From: Isoetes taiwanensis
Taxonomy: Eukaryota > Streptophyta > Lycopodiopsida > Isoetales > Isoetaceae
Assembly (NCBI GenBank): GCA_021234155.1
Contig: JAJEKV010000041.1
Location: 4,082,829-4,146,828 of the forward strand
Length of the DNA: 64,000 nucleotides
Direction of reading: 5' to 3'
The position numbers and the translations under genes were made by a program. This document shows positions 45,780 through 57,094 of this stretch, piece by piece (the first letter of the stretch is position 1; every line of letters starts with the position of its first letter). The notes below the pieces were generated by a model that made no database searches, was not told the origin of the DNA, and saw only the letters and a program-made list of their open reading frames with translations.

Positions 45780-48700
45780 TCATCAACATATAGAGCAATG
45801 GTGCAATATTCTCCATTTAACCTATATCTATACAAGTTCCCATCATTTTGAAGTTTCTCAAATCCCTGTTCTCTTAAGAAATTGTCTACGCAAATATACC
45901 ACTCTCTAAGTGCTTGTTTCAAGCCATATACTGCTCTATTTAGTTTCCATACCAGCCCATTTCCTTCTTCAAAACCTGGAGCTTGCTTCATGAAGAATTT
46001 TTCTTCAAGTTTTGCATTTAGAAATGTTGTTTTAACATCCATATGATGTAGTTCGAGATCCAAGGCATTTGCTAGACTTAACAACAATTTGATACTGGCA
46101 AGTTTAACAATTGGGCAATACGTATCTTCATATTCTTTTCCTTTCTTTTGTGAGTAACCTTGAGCAACAAGGCATGCCTTATATTTCTTGCAACCATCTG
46201 CTCCAATTTTGATCTTATAAATCCATTTGCTTCCTATTATATTTTGTTCATCAGGCTGTTTCACAAGAGTATAGGTATCAGTCTCCACAAATGATCTTAA
46301 TTTCATCATGCATAGCTTCTTTCCACATATGTTTTTCTTCACTACTCAATGCTTCCTCCAGTGTTTTTGGTATTTGTTCATCCTCCACCAATGCCATGAT
46401 TTGATCATGATCATGTTCATGTTCAACGTATTCTATTCTTTTACTTCTTCCCAACAAATTTCTGCCATAGAGCTCTTTGTCTATATTAGCATCTTCCAAT
46501 AGTTTTTCAGTCTGAGTTTTCCTCTTCCTTTGAGTTGGTAAGTCTGATCCATCTCTGTCTTCTTGTTCTAAATTTGAGAGATTCTCCTTTCCTCTACTTT
46601 CTGAATTTTGCAAATCTCCATTTCCTGTTTCATCATCTGATTCCAGATCCATATCCATTTTGCATGTTTTTCCAAGTCCTTGACATTGTATTTCTGTTCA
46701 ACTATTCTTCTTCCATATTTATCTTTGTAAAGTACTTCCTCATGGAAGATTACATCCCTACTCACAATAACTGATTTATTTCTTGGAATAAATATTCTGT
46801 AGCCCTTTGATTCAGAGTCATAGCCTACTAGAAAACCTTCTTCAGCTTTGTCATCAAGTTTTTTTCTTAGTTCAGAGGGAATATGAACATAAGCCAAGCC
46901 ACCATAAACTTTAAACATGTCATAGTTTATATTTCCATTATTACCAGACCATAATAAAACTGGAACATTACCTTGAATGCTTGAGGATGGTAGTTTATTC
47001 TGTATCAGAATGGCAGCCATAAGAGCCTCTTCCCATAAATAGTTTGGTAGTCCACTATTCTTAATCATAGACCTTACTGCATCCATTACAGTTCTCTTTC
47101 TCCTTTCTGCCTGCAGGTTAGGACTGTACCTGCAGGTTAGTTGCCTTCTAATCCCATTAGCAATACAAAAATACTTAAATTTAGTGGATAAATATTCTCC
47201 ACCCCTGTCAGATCTAATGCATTTTACCTTTTTTCCAATCTCCCTTTCTATTTCTGTTACAAATTGCTTGAATGCATTTAAAGCTTGAGATTTTTGTGCC
47301 AGACAATAAAATTTACATTTCCTTAAGTAGTCATCAATAAAAGTGATAAAGTACCTCTTATTTGTCTTGCCTTTTACATTTAGAGGTCCACATAGTTCAG
47401 TATTTATCAGCTCCCTAACGTCCCCTGGTCCAGTTTTTGATCTCTTAAAAGGTAATCTGTTGATTTTCCCTAGCATGCATCCTTCACACATAAATTTTTC
47501 ATCATCTATATAATTGTACGCAATCCATCCCTTCTTTGCCAATGCTTTAACATTGTTACAATGAGTGTCAGCAAGGCTGTTATGCCATAATGCAAAATCT
47601 GAAACCCTTAAGGCATTTACTTCATTACGTATCAAGTTTTCCATTTGGAAAAGATTACCAACATGTTTTGCTTGAAACTTTCTTTCATTTCCAAGAAAAA
47701 TATTACAAACTTTGGAGTTAGAGGTCCACATAGTTCAGTATTTATCAGCTCCCTAACGTCCCCTGGTCTAGTTTTTGATCTCTTAAAAGGTAATCTGTTG
47801 ATTTTCCCTAGCATGCATCCTTCACACATAAATTTTTCATCATCTATATAATTGTACGCAATCCATCCCTTCTTTGCCAATGCTTTAACATTGTTACAAT
47901 GAGTGTCAGCAAGGCTGTTATGCCATAATGCAAAATCTGAAACCCTTAAGGCATTTACTTCATTACGTATCAAGTTTTCCATTTGGAAAAGATTACCAAC
48001 ATGTTTTGCTTGAAACTTTCTTTCATTTCCAAGAAAAATATTACAAACTTTGGAGTAAAAAATGACTCTATAACCCAAGTCTACTAACTGACTGACAGAA
48101 ATCAGATTTTTTATAATGCCTGGAACACAAAGTACATTTTCTATGTCTACTACATTTCCATTTAGATCCAATAACTGTAACAACCCTCTTGCTTCAATCC
48201 TTTGCAATGCTCTATTTCCAACTTGCACACTTATTGCATGATTACTTGATACCCTTTTTAGAAGATCAGTAGTCTGAACTACTGATCTTTCAGCTCCACT
48301 ATCAACTACAAGAGGATTAGAAGATTTATTAGCATTTTTCTTTTTATCAACAATAGCATTAATCAGACTTACCTCATCCTCATCTTTTACATCTTCTATT
48401 TCCTTTTCCTGATGCTCTCGAGCAATAAATGCATCCTTTTTCCTTTCCCAAAATCCTTGGGTGTTGGGCATTTTGCAGCCAAATGGTCTTTACCTCCACA
48501 ATTATAACAAGAGAAATCATTTTTAAGCTTGGGACAGTTATTCTTAAAGTGTCCCGATTCATGGCAGAAAAAGCATGATCCCTTTTCATTTACACCTTTG
48601 TTCTTTTTTACCAACAAATAGGATCTCTGTTTGTTCATCATTACCCCTTGCAATTTTTCTTTATTCTATCTCAGTTCTCAAAATACTTTCAGCTTCATCT

Positions 48701-49358
48701 ATGTTTCTTGCCACATTCCTTATAAACAAGCCAAGCTGCTCATTTTCTACAACTGCCCTAGCTATGGCTAGGACTTGATATCTTTCCGTCAATTCTACTC
48801 CAGCACCTCCTAAGTCTGCTACAATGTTATCAAATTTGCTAAAGAAATCTGATACATCATCCTCATCATGCAATTTCAAATTCTTAAGCTCATTATCCAA
48901 AAGATCAATCTGAGAAGATGTCTTCTCTTCAAAATGTTTGAGTAAATAGATCCACATCTCTCTTGGAGTTTTATTTCGTAATTTGAGCCTTATAGTGGCA
49001 TTCACTTTTGATGTTATAATGCCTTGTTGCATATTCTGATCTTCCTCCTCTATCTGCACTCCTGGTTTCTCCAGAATTAACTTCTTCTATACTAACAGTG
49101 TTAGCAACACTAGTATTGGAACCTTCAGCTACTGACCTTTTAGTTGACATTGGTGTGTAAGGTATTTCCCAGTGGATCAACAAGATCCCAGAGTTCTTCT
49201 ACCTCCAGAATGTACTTGATTGCATCTTTCCAAACTTGAAATCCAGGTCCTCTCTTGTAGACATCTACACCGCTAAGTAGGCTTGCTCCAAACCTGCTTG
49301 ACATTTTCCTCAGGCAAATGAACGTAGCTCTGATACCAGATATGAGAAATAAAGTCAA
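45780..49358 (-). pseudogene. copia gag-pol, copy 2
   Basis: Order from right to left: gag (49358-48661, frameshifted), two CCHC knuckles (48653-48396), protease (VVDSGAE about 48300), integrase with RSDRGGEY intact (about 47200), RT with YVDD at about 45780. A 338-bp tandem duplication within the integrase zinc region disrupts the frame. The integrase active-site residues are better kept than in copy 1. Confidence 0.88.
47381..48056. repeat. 338-bp tandem duplication inside copia copy 2
   Basis: 47381-47718 is repeated at 47719-48056 with about one mismatch. The unit covers the protease-integrase junction and zinc motif, and is not a multiple of three. Confidence 0.88.
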
Positions 49359-49576
49359 TAAAATGCTGAATTACAATGTTCTTAGCCAAACTAGTAGAAC
49401 ATAATATTTGTTAAGAACAATTGTAATGATATGGAATTTCAAGTTTTGAATTCAATGTATACATCAAAATATCCAATGGTCAAGTTATACAAGGCTGGAA
49501 ATACTCAATGGTCGAAAAACACTATAGCTTCAGTGCACTGTAGCAGTAGTGCACTGTAGCTAATAATATCAAATGA

Positions 49577-50906
49577 ACCTGCAAACTATCTGCAAACACC
49601 AAAGTAACCAGGTGAATAATACTCTTATCAATATGGTTTCCCCACTATGTCCTTTAGGATGTAATATTCAAGAATCTATGGAGCATATCTTTTTATGTCC
49701 TAAATTAAACAGCTTCTAGTTATGGTTTGAATCAAAGGCCTGTTAGAATTATTGATTTCATGACGAATAATAATGCTCTTCTCAACATTATATGCTTCAT
49801 TGCTCTTTGGAACATTTGGAAACACAGGAATAGATGCTTATATGGTGGTCACAACACGACTGTCTTTTGGATAAAATTGCAGGCTATCTTTGATATAGAG
49901 CTTACAGCCACTGCTCAAAGAAATAAATATGATGATACAAATTTTGATCAGCATTGGAATTTGCTTAGACAATTTTCTGGCTTTTTTAATTTATTTAGGC
50001 TACATTGTCATGAAGAAATTACTAACACAGATTCTGATGTGGCTAGATTATCTCTGGAATTGCAAATTCAAACTCGATCTTCAATTTGATGATGTAGAAG
50101 CATCTAAATACATTGGCCAGCCATTATCAGAACAGCAATCAGTTACAGAATCAGGTGCAGGCTGAGGTGGACTACTGCTTTTGGACAGGTCAGGTTAAAG
50201 GAAAACGTTTTCAGAATATAAATGAGATCCCAAAACGGGAGGTGGAGTGGGGAAAAGAGTTCTGCAGGGAAACTCAGCTGATGTTTGTACTATGGTGGTT
50301 CATGAATGCCAATAGCAGTGATATGACAAATAGCCAGTTTGAATTCTACAGGGAGTGTTATTACTATCACAGAGGTAGAGCTGACTGCTATGGCACTCTG
50401 ATTCATTTATAATCCACATGCATCTCAAACAGGCTTCTTGAAATAGTAGACTGGGGAAAGCATTTCGCTCCAATTCTGTTTCCACAGTTCCGAGATCATT
50501 TCCACTTCATTGACACCTACAACTTCTGTTCCCCTTCTTTATTTTATGATTAGCTCTTTTTGCAGATTACTGGCTCAATGCATCTACATAAAAAGTTTTG
50601 GCTTCATCAGAAAGAATGATTCGAGCTTATGCTTTCTCAGAAGATGTTGCTGTTCTGGATAGTTGTATCATTCAATGCTACTTAAAGGATTTTATGTTCT
50701 TAAAAAGAACTTCAGGTTATTAGACAATGTGGATCTTATCCATAAACATTGATATTACTAGACATACTCTCACATTTCATATGGGCTTAACCTTAAGTCC
50801 AACTGTTTCTAGAAAATGCTGCTGACATCCTTTGTCATGCACACTCTTTATTTTGTACTTATTTTCCATAATTGATGATTAAAAAGCTTCATTCCCTCAA
50901 AAAAAA
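49577..50906 (+). mobile_element. LINE copy in the copia 2 LTR
   Basis: Aligned with 37072-38427 throughout, beginning ACCTGCAAACTATCTGC directly after AATATCAAATGA. It ends in an A tract at 50899-50906, after which unrelated sequence starts. The tail differs from that of the first copy (CATTCCCTC before the A run). ORF2 remnants include FIALWNIWKHRNRCLYGG; the 99-codon ORF at 50113-50412 has no assignment. Confidence 0.8.
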
Positions 50907-50989
50907 TATATATATACAAGAAAATTAATACGTCCTACGGCGCATTGTTCCAATTTTAGCATGTTCCTACGTGCAAGTTCTTATAAAAG

Positions 50990-51690
50990 AATCTCTTGAA
51001 AATACTCTAAATTCATAGATTATCTAACATTCTACCAAGGTTCTCTCAGATTCTACCAAGGTTCTCTAAGATTCTACCAAGGTTCTCTAAATTTTATAAG
51101 ATTCCCTAGATTTTCCAAGATTTTATGAAGATCCCCTTAGATTCTCTTAGATTCATTTAGATCTTATGAGATTGCCCTAGGTTCCCTTATATTATATGAG
51201 ATTCAAAGAGATTCTATAAATATTCCCTTACATACTCTAAGATTTCATCAATATTTTCTTAGATTCCCTTAGATTTTATGAAGATTCCTTTAGATCCCCT
51301 AAATTTTAAGAGATTCCCTTAGGCTTGTAAATATTTTTCTAGATTCTCTTATATTTTATAAGATTTTCTTACATTTTATTAGATTCTTCTGGATTCCTTT
51401 ACATTCTAGAACTTTTTAGAACATTCTAAGACTTTCTGGAACATTCTAAGACTTTCAATATATTCTAGAACTTTCTGGAAGTATTTTCCTAGATTTCCTT
51501 ACATTCCCGTAGATTCCCCTACATTCTAGAACATTCTAAAACTTATTAGAACAATTTAGAACTTTTTGAAAGAATTTTCTTAGATCCCCACTAGATTCTC
51601 TTATGTTCTAGAACTTTCTAGAAGATTCTAGGACTTTCTAGAGCCTTCCAGAACATTCTAGAGCCTTCTTGAACTAGCTAGAATATTATA
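50990..51690. repeat. degenerate simple-sequence satellite (AGATTC / TTCTAGAA)
   Basis: The first part (to about 51400) is built of AGATTC, CCTTAG and TTTTAT words repeated every 12-16 bp. The second (51385-51690) is dominated by TTCTAGAA and TTCTGGAA. At 51606-51628 five alternating TTC/GAA triplets at exact 2-nt spacing form a perfect heat-shock-element array. No gene is adjacent on either side within 1 kb. Confidence 0.7.
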
Positions 51691-51754
51691 GGCTATTTTA
51701 TCTTAATGGCAATATTACCCTTAAGTACATTTGAAACATAAGTTATTCATTGAA

Positions 51755-51850
51755 TTAATGCTTGGTCTAGTGGTTAGAGTGGGGGGTTTTGGGGGGTTGA
51801 GGACCAGGGTTCGAATCCCCCCAATAACATAAAAAATTTTAAAAGCCTTT
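51755..51850 (+). mobile_element. tRNA-derived SINE fragment
   Basis: A box TGGTCTAGTGG (51763-51773) and perfect B box GGTTCGAATCC (51808-51818), followed by an A-rich tail. The head is strongly tRNA-like but G-rich in the anticodon region, so it is not a functional tRNA. No target duplication seen. Confidence 0.6.
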
Positions 51851-51879
51851 CCTTAAGGGATGAGCATTCAACATGAGCC

Positions 51880-52290
51880 CTAGGATCTTAGACTCGATCA
51901 ACGATCAAGATCTCACCATATAAAAGCAATATGATCCGTAGGATCTGTCACATATAATTCCTAAAGCCATGTGGACCGTAGGATATGTGCCACGCCACCT
52001 GAGCCGTAGGATCTCGGATCGACGATCAGGATCAAATTAACATGGACCGTAGGATCGTTACATATAGTCTATATAAGAACCCCAACCCATCTGGGCCTTA
52101 GGATACGTCCCAAAGCCACGTAAGCCGTAGGATCTCGGATCCACGATCAGGATCAGATCAACCTGGACCGTAGGATCGTGTCTATATGGGCTGTATGTAA
52201 ACTCCCAAGCCATCTGGGCCGTAGGATGTGTCCCCAAGCAACGTGAGCCGCCGGATCTCGAACGGACGGTCGGATAAGCGCGACAAACAT
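51880..52290. repeat. 121-123-bp tandem repeat with CCGTAGGAT motif
   Basis: The motif CCGTAGGAT, with variants, occurs about ten times. Units start GAGCCGTAGGATCTCGG at 52001, AAGCCGTAGG at 52122 and GAGCCGCCGG at 52245, giving a period of 121-123 bp. A partial unit lies upstream. Confidence 0.75.
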
Positions 52291-52299
52291 AAGAACATA

Positions 52300-54976
52300 T
52301 ATATGATTGATATCTTTCCTATATATAAGATTACTAGCAAAAAAAAAAAAATTTGGAATTAGTGAGTTTTTAGCATTGTTTTGTCGGCGAGTTTCCGGCT
52401 AAACGTGGCCATGGCTTAGCAAACGCTGAACTTAGCCCACCGCTGTGGACATACTTGCTCCGTCGAACCCCTTACTCCGGCGTGCTTTGTTCTGGCCACA
52501 ATTCAACCACGTTTTCTTCAACTTTGCCCTGGCCACAAGGTAGGCTTTATGTACGCAACTCTGTAACAAAGATACAATTTAAGCTAGGATTCATGGTGTT
52601 CATGAGAATAATTTGGAGTTCCAAATTCCTCGGCGCAGACATTAGCTGGTGGCGTTAATTCACTGGGACACAGCTAATTTCGTGAGACAAGGAAGAAAAT
52701 AGCAGGTTAGTAAGGATCGAAGTTTCCAACCGGAATGCTTTAAAGTAGCTAGATACGCTAATTCAAATAGATTGATGAACCCACAGGTAAAAAACAGCCC
52801 GGACTTGCAATCAGTTATCAATATAAGAAGCCTGAGACCTGGAACGCTTGCCTCTAAAACGCTTTGTTCTGCTGTATGCTAGCCTGCTAAACCTCCGAAA
52901 CACTGCAAGATTCTTAAAGCAAGCAGGAGTTACCTGTTGGATTTACTCGAGCTTCTCTTGCTTAGGCGGTAGAATTTATGCCTTGGCTATTGTGATAGAA
53001 ACACAGTTTGAGCTATTCATGAGCAATTCGTGCTATTCGTGAGAATAATTAGGCGTTTGCAATTTCTTGGCGCAGACACTAGCTGCTGCCGTTAATTGAT
53101 TGGGGGCTACAACTAACTTCGTGAAGCAAAAAAGAAAACAACCAGGTATGTTCTTGGCCCTTGCAATAATAGTTTGGCAAGCAGGCTCTGCAAATTATAA
53201 GAAATTAGTGTTGCTAAACATAGCTTCAGGATGTTAAGCCTCGCAGATCTACTCTTGCCTCTGTATTTTCTTGGTTTCATATAGGCTTGAGTATTTGATA
53301 CAGATTAAGATAATCCATGCATGGCAACCAACCTTTCACATGAACCATACAGAGCGAGCTTTAGTTGTCGACTAACCCAGATGAACCATATTAATCTGAA
53401 TTTTTGAAAAAAGGAGCTATGCTGACCTTTGGGAGCCCAAAATCAGATGTGCTGTTGTAAATTCCTGTATTTACCACAGAATTGTGCGGAATCCATTACA
53501 GAAAAACAGATAATGATCTGCGGTCCTCATCATCTGCATGACCGTGCTCCTTTGTGGAATGATGGCCACATCAAAAGCGAACACAATGACAGAGAGGAGC
53601 TTTCATCAGCTCAATGAAGAAAATGACAATCCTGTACTGTTCCAGGCTTTTTTCACAAAAACAAAACAAGCCATCAATCAATGCCCTTTGTTTTAATCTG
53701 TTTCAAGGGCCTGCTTCAAGTTCTTTCAGGATCAAGGATACAACCAAGATTATACACAAAGTTTTTCTTCCACTCTAGTGAATTTTTTGCAACAAAACCG
53801 TTTCAAGGGCCTGTTTCAAGCTCTTTCAAGAGGAAGAAGAACCCATTCACACAAACGAAGCTGCAAATGCTTGAAAGATTTGCAAAGCAAAGGCAGAATG
53901 CAAAATTCCAGCGAAAATTCGCAGCCAAACGGTGGTAAGAAGAAGCAGAGGTGAAGGACTAACAAATCCAAGAAGCCAGTCTGCTTGAGCACGGCGTTTG
54001 CGACCCGTCTCAAGCCTTTGCCCTTAAATGTTCTTGCAGTGGGCATCTGCCAAATCATCCGAAAAGCTGTAGGCATTGGCATTTGTAAGATGTTAAGTTA
54101 TAGAAGACCTCATCCAAGTCTAACAATCCTAGGCCCTAATTCAGCCTATACTTTATCCTACAGAATTGGCACATTTTGCAGGGAAAATCCAGGAATCGAT
54201 GAATTTTTGTAGGCTAGCCCATAGACCTATGAGGAAAGCTTAAGAAAAATCATATAGTTATTCCGGCTTAAGCGAAGGTATTTTTGGCTAAAGCTGGATA
54301 TAGGGTTCCGGCCCTTTCTTATTCGTGACACGCATGGCATTATGCAGGAGAATTTAAAGCTTGAGAGTTTTCTATTTAACAGCAGGAAAGTAATCCCAGC
54401 TCTTTATTCTTTGAAGCTGGGGCCATTTAGGCGAAACCCATTGGGCAAATTTCATTGGCAGACTTGCTGATTAAGGCTGCAAGTGAGGGGTCAATTTGAT
54501 TGATTACATATCTTAGTCATTGGCTTTTTAAACTTTAAATATGTCCCCCTCCCTAATTGCAGACTGTTGTTAAGTGTTTATAGACTGTGCAGATAAATTG
54601 CAACCCCATGATTGGTTGCATAGACATTGTGAGGCTTAAATAACATAGAGAATCGAAAGTGAATGGGCTTGATCAGCCATTTTGTATTTAACCGAACCAC
54701 AATTCATTGTGTTAATCGACTTGGCTTATTTAGCATCAAAATTGGCTTAACATAACGAACCTATTCAACCAATTTGACATATTTAACCTAGGCGCAATTT
54801 GACCTAGTCTATTTACCGAAGCGCAATTTGTTGAGTTACTATAACTATTGAAACAGTCAGTTGAGGTATATGGTATGCATGATACGAATGCTCAAAAGTA
54901 TTTCTAAGTTACTTGGTCTATGAAACCTATGCTCAAAAGTATTTCTATGCTATGCTAAGTTACTTGGTCTATGAGA
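52300..54976. other. intergenic with a diverged 180-bp duplication
   Basis: Segments 52535-52720 and 52960-53150 are related (shared GAGAATAATT, GGCGCAGACA and GTTAATT blocks). Another short repeat (TTTCAAGGGCCTG) occurs at 53700 and 53806. An 85-codon ORF at 53681-53938 with a basic end has no recognised domain and is not called. From 54885 the sequence CTATGCTCAAAAGTA is repeated several times up to the tandem duplication. Confidence 0.45.
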
Positions 54977-55336
54977 TCTATGCTCAAAAGTACGAGACCT
55001 ATGCTCAAAAATAATAGTCGACCTATGCTCAAAAGTATTTCTAAGTTATATTACTTCGTCTAAATAGCAATTACAGAATGAAGATTTCCTCTCATATGGT
55101 ATCGCCCTATTTCGGCGTCTCTTCAAAAAGGTTTGCTTGATCCGCTGTATAATCACATGCTTGAATGCATGCAAACTACCTAAAACCTCAAGGATCTCTG
55201 ATCATATGCTGCACTTCTTGTACAGAAATTACAGAAACTATGCTGCACAATGTTGCACAGAAATTACAACCTGCAATTAAACTATATTATCTTACAACAC
55301 CATAACTAAACTAGAGAATAGTATCATGATGGGTTA

Positions 55337-55960
55337 CTTAGACTTGCTTCTCATTCATCTCAGCAGATTTTCTACAATGGTGGATAGTGGGTAGCCGCAC
55401 ACATGCGAACGACCCATAAAAAATAAAGGGAAAATCCAATTATATCATTTGGACCCCAACAAAATACAATGCTAAGAGAGACTGGGCTAGTGTACCTGCC
55501 GAAAGCTTATCACCGGGATTAAAAAACCCCGCCCTTTCGGGTTTTCAAGGAAAAACCCTAGTGATAAGCCTTCGGCAAGGGGCTTGGACAAACGTAAGGC
55601 ATAAAAATCGCTCCCAAAACCCACGAATGAAAAAGTCGAAACAGATGCCGCTCGCTAACCTGTACCTGCACATCACCAACAAAACAACAAGACAAAACAA
55701 ACCTCCCAGAGTGGAGGGGCTGATTACGCGCGTGCCACGCGATAAAAATACAATAACAAAGAAGGGGGGGAGGGTGGGTTCAAAGAGAATAAGGTACTGC
55801 TGAGAGAGAAGAGGAAGCGCCGATGAGAAGTCGAAGCAGAAACGCGCCTAAAATAGCGAACTCCCAACCAGAACGGGCATGCGCCGCCCGCATGCATGCA
55901 AAACATGCATGCTCGTCCCCTTCTAGAATGGCGATCCGATGTCTCGGATCGATGGGATTC
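55337..55960. other. 624-bp segment present in unit A, absent from unit B
   Basis: GATGGG borders it on both sides, while unit B has a single GATGGG at 59508. It is richer in GC than its surroundings from 55560 and contains the hairpin element 55498-55576. Either an insertion with 6-bp duplication or a microhomology deletion in unit B. No gene is seen in it. Confidence 0.7.
55498..55576. repeat. short hairpin element, copy 2
   Basis: Arms GCCGAAAGCTTATCAC (55498-55513) and GTGATAAGCCTTCGGC (55561-55576) pair with one mismatch. The 47-bp core matches that at 7824-7875: CGGG, a T/A run, CCCCGCCC, GGGTTTTC, GGAAAAACC. Arms differ from those of copy 1 beyond the CTTAT core yet remain complementary to each other. 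Confidence 0.65.
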
Positions 55961-56198
55961 TAAGAAGACAGATATAGAACAGAACTACAACAAATCTACA
56001 ACATATCTGGCAGCAAATCCTTTCTTCAAATTAGAGTCTACAACAAATTTTTAGCAGATACAACAGAATGGAATCCTAATAATATATATGCAAGAGTTTA
56101 CAATACTCTCACCATTATTTGCAGATCTCTTATTGTTAGATGAGCCCATACCTGACGAAAAGTGTGAGTTGTCTTAAGAACAATCTGTTTGGGAGCAT

Positions 56199-56575
56199 TC
56201 AGCCCAAAATTCTTGCATATATATTTGCTAGCAAAATTACAGCTGCAGCATTTGAGGGTTCCAACTCCAGCACCTTTTCCATAGCCCGTTCTGCAAGACC
56301 TTTTCTACAATATATCCTAGAGGAACCAAGCAAAGACATCCACATTGAGATGGTTGGCTCATAAGGAATATGATCCATAATTTCTTCTGCCTCATCCAAT
56401 AGCCCAGCTCGTTCAAAAAGGCCAGCATTTGGTTATTTGGAAGTATACCCTCATGCTCCATCAAATCAAAGAGTTTGAGGCACTCCATTTCATTATCAAG
56501 CAGGTGAGAGCACCCTGAAATTAATGCAGTCCACACTACAACGTTGCGTACAAGCATCCTATAAAAACATAACAT
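56199..56575 (-). pseudogene. PPR protein fragment, unit A
   Basis: Minus-strand frames read RNVVVWTALISGCSHL and, after a frameshift near 56440, AGLLDEAEEIMDHIPYEPT, then ERAMEKVLELEPSNAAAVILL. These match the last PPR motifs and E region of a plant PLS-class PPR protein. Full-length proteins of this class usually exceed 500 residues; only about 120 are here. PPR proteins bind organellar RNA. It lies downstream of the hAT gene on the same strand, perhaps captured. Confidence 0.75.
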
Positions 56576-57094
56576 GCAGCATGAGTTGCATGCAACCTAC
56601 CTGAAACCTCAAGGATCTCTGATCCTATGCTGCACTTCTTCTTGATAATGTTGTACAGAAATACAACCTGCAATTAAACTATATCATACAAACACCATAA
56701 CTAGATAATAGAAAATGATGGGTTCTTTCTTCAAACTGATGTCAAAACTTATGTGCTAACAAAATATCCAGCAAAATAGCCAGCAAAAATACATAATGAA
56801 CTGTTTTTCTTATGTAAGACATGGAATATAGCTTGTCTCCATGGAATGTAACCAAATTGTTATGTCAAAAATTATAATCCCAAGCCAAAACGAAATCTTC
56901 AAATAAATGTTTCCTAACAAACAAAATGTAACATAGATTTTGGTTCTGTTTTTGCCTCAGAATATTGATGACAGCCCTACATGAAAAAGAAAATGTATTT
57001 AATAAAATACGTAGAAGTATGGATACTCAATTAATTGCTGTTACTCCTTACATAAAACAAAATTTATAAAATAAATCAGGGTTACCTTTCTTTG

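Larger units (their letters stand above)
45771..49576 (-). mobile_element. Ty1-copia copy 2, truncated at both ends
   Basis: Closely related to array 1. It runs from mid-RT (the left breakpoint lies just past YVDDCI) through integrase, protease and gag to the primer-binding site (49327-49338). A partial LTR (49341-49576, starting TA instead of TG) follows. The LTR then runs into the same LINE as in array 1. RNase H and the 3' LTR are absent. Confidence 0.85.

Noticed and set aside
51755..51830. Functional tRNA gene
   Set aside because: The A and B boxes are good, but the anticodon-arm region is a G-rich run with no cloverleaf and an A-rich tail follows; better as a SINE.
53681..53938. 85-codon ORF with a basic C-terminus
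   Set aside because: Contains a short duplicated DNA segment and no recognisable domain; cannot be told from chance.
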